DNA of 64,000 bases from Kalmusia sp. IMI 367209 (taxonomy: Eukaryota; Ascomycota; Dothideomycetes; Pleosporales; Didymosphaeriaceae): positions 2,232,001 to 2,296,000 of the forward strand of contig JAPEUQ010000004.1 of assembly GCA_027946365.1 (NCBI GenBank). The letters are read 5' to 3'. The position numbers and the translations under genes were made by a program. This document shows positions 1 through 10,181 of this stretch, piece by piece. Below the pieces are notes generated by a model, which was not told the DNA's origin, made no database searches, and saw only the letters and a program-made list of their open reading frames with translations. Position 1 is the stretch's first letter. The number at the start of each line of letters is the position of its first letter.

Positions 1-76
1 CTGGCTTGCCATATCTTCGTTGAGCATCAACGGCGAAGATTGAGGCTAGGGCGACGAGGATATAAGCTGCCTTCAT
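1..76 (-). CDS. Secreted protein, N-terminal fragment cut by the window edge
   Basis: Only the first 25 codons are inside the window; the gene runs off the left edge. They read as a textbook secretion signal: Met-Lys, then a hydrophobic core (AAYILVALASIFAV), then a small-residue cleavage region D-A|Q followed by RRYGKP. The ATG is at 76. A TATA-like element lies about 115 bp upstream on the same strand. The protein family cannot be told from so little. Secretion is inferred from the signal peptide alone; everything after residue 25 is unknown. Confidence 0.6.
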   Translation of the reverse strand, partial: MKAAYILVALASIFAVDAQRRYGKP

Positions 77-187
77 TGTAAGGAAAGAGGCAGGAGAGTC
101 GAATGCTGTAAACGGGAGCGAGATAGGACTCAGTGGCTAATGCGTAAAGGGAATGCGAGTTGCCCGATAAAACCAAGCAAGACTCGA

Positions 188-197
188 GTTTATATAC
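188..197 (-). promoter_or_regulatory. TATA-like element upstream of the left-edge secreted protein
   Basis: The minus strand reads GTATATAAAC here, about 115 bp before the ATG at 76. The spacing fits a TATA box plus a short 5' leader. No other promoter motif was recognised. Confidence 0.35.
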
Positions 198-2658
198 TAA
201 AGACAAAAGCTTTGAACTCAACGTCTCCATGTTGTACCAAAGTAAATTTTGGTGGGATATTGCCCCACCGATATGGAGAAGCTCTACGGTTACCGCCCAT
301 ATAGATAACCGCCTACAAACATCTTGAGGGGAGCCAAAGATGCGCTAATCCTCTCCGACCCATGGATGAAGCATAACCATAAACACAATTTATGACCGGA
401 AAATCATAGATACGTTACGAACCGAGTTACTCTAAAATATTAGCGCTTTACAAATCTCTGTGTTCCACTCACAATGGCTAAGTCCATCGAATCGGGAACT
501 CTTAGTATCGTATATCTACACACCATACTATTAGCTATAATGAATCAACTGGGTACTTGGTACGGGTCTGCGTTGCAAACTTTTGTACCAAAGCCAGATT
601 CTTATACTCAACACAACACAGCCAATAGCAGGATAGATATATTTCCATAGATTGTGATAATGCTCCTTCGTGAAAATGATGAAATCAATAACAGGCGGGT
701 GGCTCACACACATTTGTAAACAATAACACATTACACGTACAAGGGCTGACTCTATTTTTGATGGGATATGGTAGCTGAAAGCACCTGGTTCTATGATTTA
801 CAATAGGTTCAGTTGAAACTCAGCGTAAACTCCATGGAAAGGCTATCATTTAGCAATTCCATCTCTACCTCGGATATTCGTTCAGATTTTGGACGATCAT
901 TATGTAGTACAGCAATGTGGGGCGGTGTAGGTAGTGCAAGGACCTATCGTATTCCTACATTCCTCTCCATAGTAAAACATGGGTTTGGTTCGCCAGAGCT
1001 GCATAGCTGCCGATCTCCTTCCCACTCGGAAGCTTAGCTATCGCAATGGTTATAAGTGAGTAGATGACGAGGCTGAGGACTCACTTGACGTGAACCAGAG
1101 TCTCCTCAGCTTCATAATGGGTCCTGTCACCGCAAGCCTGCTCGGTATTTCGAGCTCCCACTCTCGATCTGCGCTCTTGGGGCCTCTAACAACGGTCTCC
1201 AGCGCTCCCACCAGCTGCGACCAACCCCTCGTTCCTATTGTGACTTCAAAAACGCTTCCGAATATTGTCTATAGAGGGGGTTTCTGCTCGCCTGACTACC
1301 CCTTTTTAGGCACGATCATTAAGGACGACTATCGTTGCTAGCCGCCTGCAACGTTGCCTAGCGCGCTCCGTACGTCACCGTTCTTCGGTTAGGGATCCCA
1401 TTCGCCTGGCTTTTGGTGTCCGGCTGGATATTCAGAGGCTTATCGTGTCATGCAGACGGCGTCCACACCGACTTCGTCATCTGCAAACACGGCAACGTCG
1501 AGTGGTACGTCCAAACGGGCGTTCCAATTCACGCTGGAGGGGTCGGAGACTGCAGTAAGATGTTGTCCAACGTAGGTACTCGAGTCCACCATCTGCTGTT
1601 GGCTACCCGATTGGAATCATTTGATAAAGTGTCTGTGGCCATCGCTGGAAACGATTAGAGAGCGGCAACTCGCTGGGCAATGGTGTGAGACCGTGTACTA
1701 TGTACTTGTATGTGTATATAAGGGAATCGAGTTCGTCTTCTTAGGCCACAACCGAAGACCCCTTTCTCCATTACCGACCAAAGAGCCACAGGAGCTGGTA
1801 AAAATGAGAATGAAGTGCCGCATTATCAGCCAGTATCGTTACGACGAATGTAAGTAGTCATCTAATTCATATCCTCAATCGTGACTAAAATCCTGTGAAA
1901 GAGTAGAATGCAATCAGCTATAACAACAAGTACGACTCATACCAACAAAATCAATTGCTCTATAATTGGACTCAAATAAGATGATCCTGAAACCAAGAAA
2001 AAGCCAATATGAGCCAGCCGCAAAGATGATTTACTCTGGTGGTTATTACGTACTGATTGCATCCCAGAAATCACCCAATCATCCTCACTATGACCAGCAC
2101 TGATCCACTATGGAAAGGAGGTGGAGAAACATGGCAAAAGGTAGGTTTTAGAGAAGCGAGCGTGTTCAGCAGTTTATGCAATGTTGTCAGGCAGGTAAGC
2201 GAGTGGTCAAAGGAAGGGTAATTATCGCCAAGGTCATCTCAACGCTGATTGGACGTGTGCCTCGTTACTATCTGCAGGCACATCCGCCCAAAACGCTTGG
2301 ACCTGCGTCACAGCTCCGTCTTGATACCCGTCGACGAGAATTGCTTGCATGCACGCCCAGCCTACGGCCGCAAGCAACGCTTCCTCGGTACCGGGCAGAA
2401 TTCTAGGCTTCATCATTGCTATCAGTTGGTCGCTGATGGCGCCACGCTCCTGCGCTCGACGATCGTCCGAGCGCCTGCTGTTTCAAGCATAGACCGGCGT
2501 GCCTGTTTACCCACCTTCCACAATCAGCCTCCGTTCACAAAGCTACCCCGGTGCTTGCATCAACGATCCCGTCGTCATGGAGCGCAGCAGGTAGTATATA
2601 TTGTGGCGGCTCCTTAATCTTAGCTTGGAGTCCTGTCGCCGCGTCGTTCACTGCAGCT
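198..2658. other. Gene-free 2.5 kb with two GC-richer patches
   Basis: No convincing gene. AT-rich sequence is interrupted by GC-richer patches at about 1090-1660 and 2170-2620 that hold short open frames on both strands. One minus-strand frame (2234-2416, containing RILPGTEEALLAAVGWACMQ) looks protein-like, but has no clear start, splice partners or recognised domain. These could be remnants of an old gene or transposon. No terminal repeats were seen. Confidence 0.4.
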
Positions 2659-4618
2659 ATGCGCTTCACAACACTCTTCGCAGGAGCCCTGTTGGGTCTT
2701 GAGACCGCCGCCTTGCAACCGGGTCTCCCGACCGCGGGCGAGCTGCGCGAGAAGGTAGCTTGGAATTGGCCCTCCGTTCAATCGTCGCTAATACTATGTG
2801 TTGAAGATCCAGGCAAGCAAGTCGCGTCACTCTGCTGTGCGCAAGCGAGACGTGGATCCGGCCGACCTGTACCCGGCTCACAATCTTTCGGTACCGATCG
2901 ACTTCTTTCAAAACGAGACGCGGTACGAACCTCATACAAATGGTGAGTAACAATTAGCGCGGGGGAGCTAAAGCATTCCTCGTTCATAACCTCTGCGGGC
3001 TCAATAGTACGCTGCACGCGTGGTAAACTCAGCTTGAAAGCGTGCAATTGTATCGTGGGTCTTGGGGTAAATCCTCACCGACAAGTGTCTGAATTGCTGA
3101 GCTATTACTGCACATGGGCAGCTTTCTTCAATGGCTTGCGCTAACATACGTGCCCTCAGATACCTTCAATTTGCGGTACTGGTTTGATGCTTCCTACTAC
3201 AAACCCGGCGGACCCGTCTTTGTGCTCCTCGGTGGAGAGACCTATGGAGACGACCGTCTGCCTTTCCTCCAGAAGGGTATTGTTCACCAAGTCATCGAAG
3301 CGACAAACGGACTCGGTGTAATCCTAGAGCATCGCTACTATGGAGAGAGCTTCCCTTACCCAAATGTGTCGCTCGAGAACCTCCGCTTCCTGTCCACCGA
3401 GCAAGCATTGGCTGAGGTCGATTACTTCGCCCGCAATGTCAAATTTGATGGCATCGACGCAGACTTGACAGCTCCCAACACACCTTGGATTGTCTATGGC
3501 GGTTCGTATGCCGGTGCACAGGCAGCATTCCTTCGCGTGGCGTATCCAGAAACATTCTGGGGAACCATTGCTTCCTCTGGAGTGACGGTTGCTATTTACG
3601 ACTACTGGGAGTACTTCGAGCCGATCAGGATCTACGGTCCCCCTGACTGCATTCACGCAACCCAGACATTCGTTAGTGTGTTGGATGGCATCCTCTTGAA
3701 GAACGACAGCGCCACGATCAAGCAGCTCAAGGATGCTTTTGGCTTTGGAGGTATCACGAACAACCAAGACTTTGCCAACATTTTCACCGACATCTACGGA
3801 TGGCAGAGCACCAATTGGGATCCCGAGGTGAACAGCCCGAGCTTCTACAACTACTGCAACAACATCACTGGGACTCTCAACTTCCCCGACCTTGATTCTA
3901 AGAGGCCAACCGTACAGAAGCTTGTGGCTGCATCAGGGCACGGTAATAGCACAGCTACTGAAGATACGGTGCTTAACGCTATCGGTTGGTACGGCAAGAA
4001 GCTCGATGCCCAGGAAGCATCGGGCCTGACTCAAGACGAGTACTTCACCACGCTCAATGATACTCAATGGCAGGCAACGGACCTTGACAGCGCGAATGCG
4101 TACAGGAGCTGGTACTACCAAGTATGCACAGAATGGGGATACATCCAAACCGGAAACACTCCTCCAGAGATCCAGCCTTTGATTTCTCGAACTCTAGATC
4201 TCGAGTATCTGACTTACTTCTGCCGCTCTGGGTACAATCGCACGGAGCCACCGGCCATTGAGAATGTAAACAAATACGGTGCCTACAATGTTGACCACCC
4301 TCGCTTGGCTCACATTGGAGGTAACGCAGATCCGTGGAGGCCTGCAACTCCTCTTTGGTACCCGGATCACAAGAACGACACGATTGAGGAGCCATGGCTG
4401 CTCATCTCCCACGGTGTGCATCATTGGGAAGAGAACGGCATATTCCCTAATGAGACCACCCCGACCCTACCACCTTATCCGGTCATCTATGCCCAGCAGT
4501 ACTTGAAGAATTTTGTCATCGAATGGCTGAAAGGTGAGTCTTTGAATACATCTCTATTTGCAGTCAAGACTAACACACAATAGACTTCAAGAAACCGAGC
4601 GACCACTATGAGTTGTGA
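2659..4618 (+). CDS. Secreted serine peptidase, family S28 (prolyl carboxypeptidase-like)
   Basis: Family S28 enzymes cleave after proline; fungal members are secreted acid peptidases. Exons read as 2659-2754, 2807-2942, 3160-4533 and 4584-4618, giving 546 residues, normal for the family. A signal peptide (MRFTTLFAGALLGLETAA) opens the protein. Family landmarks: the stretch RYWFDASYYKPGGPVFVLLG; nucleophile Ser193 in GGSYAG; Asp468 in GGNADPWR; His498/499 in GVHHWE. Several NxS/T sites suggest N-glycosylation. Intron 2 is 217 nt, long for this window, but its branch site (gctaac) and acceptor (ccctcag) are good and the join gives the expected family sequence. The gene is tail-to-tail with the NIS1-like effector, 133 bp apart. 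Family assignment is firm; exact substrate is not known. Confidence 0.93.
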
Positions 4619-4751
4619 GGGACGTGAGTCGGACGTTTTGCATACTACCATTGTAGTGGCACCGTCTTTTGAATGATAAATAATATATTCCGTCATTATT
4701 GGATTATCGTCGTGTTCTGCATACCCTTTTCAAAACTCTCCCACACTCACT

Positions 4752-5262
4752 CTAACATACACCCGTTCCGCTCGTAAATCCATCGCTTCGCACAACATCG
4801 TCACTCGTCTCGTCTCCGATACTAACAGTGACATTGAAGTTGGTCACGCTTGGCCCCCCACTTGCTCCATACAAGCTAGTTAAAGTCAGTATACATCTTC
4901 CTCTATCATCTGCACTGTACTTACCTGAACAAACTCCCCGCCAGCACGACCTCCTTGCCCGCCCACTGCTCCAGCTCCGCCGGTGCCGTCGTCTCAATAG
5001 TGACGTTCTTCAACTGGTTCGACTTCGTGGGGCCCAGGTAGGAGCTGTTGGCGAACGAACCAAGGCTGTGAGGGAAGCCCGGTGCGGGGGCGTAGCCCCA
5101 CGCGATCGAGATGTCGGCCACGGTCTGGATGTAGTTCTCGGTGATGAGAGTGAGCGTGAAAGGTTGCGAAGGGGCGAGCGTGCTCGGGGCAGCAAGCCCG
5201 GTCAGACGGGCTGATGCGAGAGTTGCGGTTGCGAGACCGGAGAAGACAGTTGAGGCGCGCAT
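4752..5262 (-). CDS. NIS1: NIS1-like secreted effector
   Basis: Exons read as 5262-4925 and 4875-4752 with a 49-nt intron, giving 153 residues. The N-terminus (MRASTVFSGLATATLASA) is a signal peptide. The mature part matches the necrosis-inducing secreted protein 1 family, known first from Colletotrichum orbiculare and widespread in plant-associated fungi. Landmarks are the start RLTGLAAPSTL, the core ENYIQTVADISIAWG, the run SSYLGPTKSNQLKNVTIE, and LAGSLFSLYGAS, which is completed exactly across the intron. It ends in a lone C-terminal Cys. Known members act outside the fungal cell on plant pattern-recognition receptor kinases; that role here is inferred from the family. A TATA-like element lies about 140 bp upstream. 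Confidence 0.88.
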
Positions 5263-5398
5263 TTTGATGGTATATTGGTATTCAAGAGATTGGAATGGGC
5301 GGTGGTGTTGCGGATATTATCTTCTTGCGATGAGATGAGTGGATAGATTGAGAAGCTGGTCGTGGTGTGAGTGAGTACATTATCGCCGGTGATGCAAG

Positions 5399-5418
5399 AT
5401 GCTTTTATATTAAAAGCG
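5399..5418 (-). promoter_or_regulatory. TATA-like element for the NIS1-like gene
   Basis: The minus strand reads GCTTTTAATATAAAAGC, a near-palindromic AT core about 140 bp upstream of the effector ATG at 5262. The position fits a core promoter. This is inference from spacing only. Confidence 0.35.
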
Positions 5419-6480
5419 ATGGCGAGCGCAAAGGGGCTGAACATGTCATTCAAGCCCTCTATCCCTCACACAGACCCGCCGCGGCACCGCGTCTCAATAT
5501 TGATCGGCACCGCGAAGCAGGGGCCCCCGTGGAGCAAAGCGCTCGACGACGATACCCGTTCCGGTGCCGCCCGCCTCTCCCGGGTGCGCGCCACAGGCCC
5601 GCAACGTCATAGCCCCAACGGCGACAGCAACGTCAGTATGCTACGAGCACACGTGCAGCGAGTAACTCGGTACCTAGCGAGATGTGCGCTGCGGATATCG
5701 CTGCTGCATCTAGTAATTATTCGGAGGTTATTGTTTCAGATGTTCACCTGTCCACGCAGTAATGTGGTTAGCGCTCGCATCTCAGCTCGTGTTACTAATG
5801 GGTATGATGGTCGCCTCGATACTCTCTTCGCTCGTTCAGCATCATCACAATCGACTATTGGCGTGCAAGGCAGTGCTTGCAGTCACGCGCTGCCTGACGT
5901 TGTTTCTCGCTGCCAAAGGGGGGGCAACGCAATCGGCAGCTATGGACCGGCGTGGCGCTATTTTTGGATTAGTGGCTGATCTACAACGTCGGGATGGTCT
6001 TTGCGGGGACAGGCGTTGTACAATGGGAAAATTGAATGTGAGACTAGGAGACGTTGCGCTACGGTGGGTATTTGGTGTTCAGGAATGTTAGTCATTCTTG
6101 TGTGTAGATGGTTTGCATGATTGGGAGAGGTGAGGTTGGTAAGAAGGTTGAATAGGGCAGAACAACGCTTGTGGCTGGTCGTAGATGATGCAGTGCCAAT
6201 TCGAAGATTCGAAGTCTTTCGTGTATGTATTCTGCATCATGGTGTAATATAGTCTATGTTGAATGTTCGAACTTTGGATATTGTACTGTACATCCTCTAT
6301 TCCTTGAATTACTCGCTATCGTGCATTGTAACATAGTAGTCGACAATGTTTCTGCGACCATTCAAGATTATCGACGTCGTATATTGTAGTAACATTAGTC
6401 TGGAAGAGCGGCCTGACGCCATCTTGACCTATATTTATGACCCAATTATATGCTCTATCGCTCGCCTAATAGTCCGTAAA
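5419..6480. other. Intergenic, no gene recognised
   Basis: A GC-rich patch at about 5460-5640 creates a long open frame on the plus strand (5371-5979). Its composition is arginine/alanine-rich without any recognisable domain, it overlaps the presumed effector promoter, and it has no protein-like hydrophobic pattern. I see nothing else supportable. Confidence 0.4.
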
Positions 6481-8250
6481 TCATTGCTTGATCCCAACGT
6501 TTCCGTACATTTCCTTCTGGCTAACTGCTGGCTTCCATTCGAAGTGATGCTTGCCTAGATAAATGTCAGCGAGGGCTTGCGCTTTACGGACACCAGGCAC
6601 TTACCTTCCATCGGCTTTTTGACCTGCTCATCCTTGTCACCCTTTTTATCAAACATGTGGGAGCCGAAGTAGTCGAGTTCCGCTTCGTAAAAAGACGTCG
6701 GCAATTCCATCCCAGTGACAACCTTGAAGTATTCGAGCGAAGCGCTCAATGCAGGGACCACTTGATCTGTTTCCACAGCTTTCGCAACTATGCGGCGGAG
6801 AGAAGGGTAGCAGTTTCGGATGTCTTCTGCGTTGCGTGCCGTGTGTAGGAGGTTCATGGTTGTGTGGTTTGCATTTGATGCTTTCAGAACTGGGGCGAGA
6901 AGCTCGTCGGATATGTAGTCGGCCTGGATGATACAGCCCGCGCGCCAGATCTGCCAAACCTCAGCGTAGTTGATTCCCCATTCGTGGGCCTTGTCTGCCG
7001 CTGCGATGGTGTTCAGGCCTTGGATGAAGCTTGCCACACACGCAGTGTACGTAGCTTTCCTTAGATCCTCAATGAACGCCGCTTTGTCTTTAATATCTAG
7101 CTTTTGGGGTGCGAAGCCACCAGCGAAGATCTTATTTGCTTGTTCACGATCTCCGCGATATGCCGAGGCTAGTCGAAAAGCATGGGAAATGTTTAGTGTG
7201 AACGCAGGGACATGTTGATTGATGGCTTCCGTGTTGGACCATATTCCCGTGCCCTCTTCACCCGTGATGTCCTGCACGACTTTGTCTAAAACCTCGGAGA
7301 TGATCAATGGATGATTCTGGCCTTGGGGTCTAGAGTCAGATTTAGAGTCTGGTTCGCGTTTGTGAGAGAGGTCTGCGCCAATGGAAACCAGGAATGTGCC
7401 TTTCTGCGGGAAAGTAAGCTGCAATGATGGATGAAAGCGTTATTGGGATTACTCACCAGTTCATTCGACTCATTCCACTTTGAGAAGATATCGCCGATTT
7501 CCTCGTATCCCAGACCCATATTTCGCAGAATGCCCCAGGCTTCTGAAATGGCGCTCATCATACCGTGCTCGATGCCGTTGTGTATCATCTTGACATAGTG
7601 GCCACACCCCCCAGAACCAACAATGCCAACACACGCTTTCCCGTGCTTATCTTTCGCTGCAACTTTCTGCAGAAGGGGCAACACTTCCTTGAGCGCAGAT
7701 TCGTCTCCACCAGGGCACATGGATGGTCCTGCACGGGCAGCTTGGTAGCCGCCACTGACTCCGCATCCAATGTAGCGAATCCCAGGTTCCTTACATTTCT
7801 GCTGCCGACGCTCCGTGTTCTCAAAATGCTCGTTGCCACAATCGAGGATGATGTCGTTGCCCGAGAGATGTGGCATCAGACCTTCGAGGACCTTGTCGCC
7901 TACATTGCCATGCGGTAGGGAAAAGACCAAAAGGCGTGGATGTGAAAGCGATTTGCAGAGGGACTTGTAGTCTGAAAATGCGTCAACTTGTAATTACTTA
8001 CCGAGGAATGAAGATAGTGACCTTTATACTTTGTTACTTTGCCATGATAGCCGGATTTCTCTGCCTTGTCAATCACTGAATCCATCGTTTCTTCCGCAGG
8101 GTCTGATAAGGAGACCTTCACTCCATTCTCGGCAAACAAAAGCGCCATGCCACCCCCCATACTTCCACACCCAATCATGGCAACCTGTAGATATCAGATG
8201 GGAAATCTCCCTGGCCCAGCTGGAAGACTCACCGAACTGAATTCCGGCAT
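6481..8250 (-). CDS. 6-phosphogluconate dehydrogenase paralogue (decarboxylating type)
   Basis: Exons read as 8250-8233 (six codons, MPEFSS), 8184-8022, 7971-7457, 7403-6605 and 6554-6481: 522 residues. The N-terminal Rossmann domain has VAMIGCGSMGGGM. The central and C-terminal domains carry GCGVSGGYQAARAGPSM, GHYVKMIHNGIEHGMM (catalytic Lys and Glu of the family) and a final GKHHFEWKPA tail. Family members convert 6-phosphogluconate to ribulose-5-phosphate with NADP+ in the pentose phosphate pathway. This copy is divergent: where the sheep enzyme has the phosphate-binding Arg in AQRDYFGAH, this protein has AELDYFGSH, and the Lys of QKGTG is Glu (EEGTG). It may therefore be a specialised paralogue and not the housekeeping enzyme. 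It is head-to-head with the Y14 gene. Confidence 0.9.
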
Positions 8251-9012
8251 CTCCGCGAGTCTGGCTTTCTTCTTTCGAAAGTCCCAGGCAATCAAGAAGC
8301 TGCTCAACAGGCAAGCAGTGTATAAGTAAGCAAGATTGGAGAGCTGCGGAAGGCTGGGGTCTTGGTAGTGGATCAAGCCGTCAAGGAAGGAAAAGAACAT
8401 AGCGACGGAGTTTCAGACTAAAACAGGAATAAGTAGATTTTGCATGGGCAAGCTGCCGATGATCGCGTAGTGACGAAGAAGAATTGTCCAGTCGCGTCCC
8501 AACAAAGTGACGTCGGCGGGGCTAAGCCTAGCTTAAGCTTTGCGGCTCGTAGGCGGGAGCTTGTCAGGAAAGCATGGCAACGGGGCGTTCTGCATGCTCC
8601 AGACGGTAGACAGAATGCCTTTAACGTGTTGAGCATGATGCCTACGATGAGACGGCTGCAACGTCATTCTGATAGCGGCATGCATCGTCTGTTCCTCACG
8701 GACGTTGACTTTTGACAAGCAACACAGACCATTCAAACTCCAAATGTGAAGCTGTGGTGACTTGTGTACATATGACTGAAAATATTCAGGAATTCTGACA
8801 GCATTGAAGCATGGATGTTGGGATTTGTTGGGATTGGAAAGTGGCGAAGGTTCAAACGAAATAGAGTGCTGGGCGCACGTGGAGGGCGGGCAGGAACTGG
8901 TAAACAGCGCTAGCCTCATTGAGAAATAGCCGACAGATTCTCTAGCGGGCAAGAGCACCCCAGCTTTCCACACCAAACACCCACGACTACGCTCACACTC
9001 ACCTTCGCAAAC
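8251..9012. promoter_or_regulatory. Divergent promoter region between the 6PGDH-like gene and Y14
   Basis: 762 bp separate the two ATGs, so the region should hold both promoters. A TGACGTCGGC stretch near 8508 is a CRE/ATF-like palindrome. No TATA box or other convincing element was picked out, and no additional gene is supported. Confidence 0.4.
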
Positions 9013-9536
9013 ATGACTGACACCGAAATGGACATCGATCAACCCGAGCGCGCCTCCACCGACCCCAAAGCTAGCGATGCGCGTACACAAGCCGGCGCCA
9101 CCGCCGTCCGCTCGATTGAAGGCTGGATCATCATTGTTACCAACGTGCATGAGGAGGCGACGGAGGAGGACCTGCAAGACATGTTCGGCGAATATGGCAC
9201 TATTAAAAATCTTCACTTGAATTTAGATAGGCGGACGGGCTATGTCAAGGTACGGGAAACCCTAGCGCATGGATAGAGCTGGCAGTAACACGCGCGCAGG
9301 GCTACGTCCTCATCGAATACCCCACCCTCGACGAGGCAAAGGCTGCCGTGAAAGGCGGCAATGGTCTCGAACTGCTCGAGCAGAAGGTCACGGTCGATTT
9401 CGCCTTCGTGCGCCCGCCACCCCCTAGTAAGGGCCGCGGACGCGACCAAGCACGCGATACCGACAGGCGAGGAAGTGGTCGTGGTAAGGGAAGGAGCAGG
9501 AGTCCTGGCAGAGAAGGCGACGATATGGCCGAATAA
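9013..9536 (+). CDS. Y14: Exon junction complex RNA-binding protein Y14 (RBM8A)
   Basis: Exons 9013-9249 and 9300-9536 (50-nt intron) give 157 residues. A single RRM spans about residues 38-118, with RNP motifs IIIVTNVH and KGYVLIEY. The stretch HEEATEEDL...[24 protein letters not shown] is nearly identical to human RBM8A. The C-terminus is an RGRGRD...RSRSPGRE tail, also typical of the family. Y14 pairs with Mago and marks spliced exon junctions on mRNA in the nucleus, influencing export and decay. The intron falls inside the RRM, and the reading across it (GYVK/GYVL) is exact. Identification is very secure. Confidence 0.95.
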
Positions 9537-10181
9537 TAGTGGTCAACGAATACCTTGCGGCGGGCTAGGACCGCAATAAATCACAGGAGCAGCAGGCTAC
9601 ACCAGCGATGTCATAATGCCCGGCTGAAGCGGAGGGGATTGACTGGGCGGCGGTTTACATGATGATTTATGAAATCTGTAAGATGAATTGAGCTTGCCAA
9701 CCTACCTCGAATTAGGGTAGGTTGGTCTTTACACTATAAAGTGGTGAGTACTTCGCTCTTGCTTCCCGGTGATAGAGCTAACGCATATCCAGATTGTTTT
9801 GATCTATGGTCGTTTGTATCGTGCTAATTCAATTAGTCCGTTCAAGAGAGCGTGCGGGGGTCTGGTATATTGTAATGCGATTCTGCTAGCATAGTTTTCC
9901 AGGCCGACGAGGAATTTTTTGGTCCTCAATATCCGCGTCCATCGGCGCCCTAGCTTGATCAACAAAGTGTTCAGGTACGAGTCAGGCGAACCGCACTCCC
10001 TTGTGCACTAGCATGCTTCTTTGCTATTTCTGTCGCAGCGACTGAGCCCCATTTGAAACCTAAGCGGCCCCACTAATGTGCCGCGGTCTATGGTGCTGAC
10101 ACACAATCCTTCTTCCTACTGAGGCTGAGACGTCTTATTACTTTATTAACACTTCAGTCATTAGTTATATTTTAATAGAAT
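9537..10181. other. Intergenic 645 bp
   Basis: Holds the 3' end of Y14 and the promoter of the HET gene. A short hyphenated inverted repeat, ccaacctacc / ggtaggttgg (about 9698-9725), lies roughly 160 bp after the Y14 stop and could form a hairpin in the 3' UTR. No gene is supported. Confidence 0.35.

Noticed and set aside
2755..2806. Read-through of S28 intron 1 as coding (ORF 2551-2946)
   Set aside because: The spliced form joins a signal peptide to IQASKSRHSAVRKRD and the conserved YPAHNLSVPIDFF block; the read-through frame loses the family sequence.
5371..5979. 202-codon open frame on the plus strand
   Set aside because: Covers the effector promoter and a GC-rich patch; Arg/Ala-rich, no domain, no splice or signal evidence.
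7404..7418. Using acceptor ttgcag at 7419 in the 6PGDH gene
   Set aside because: It would add LTFPQ between NEL and KGTFLV and give a 38-nt intron; acceptor cccgcag gives a 53-nt intron and the expected NELKGTFLVSIGADL.
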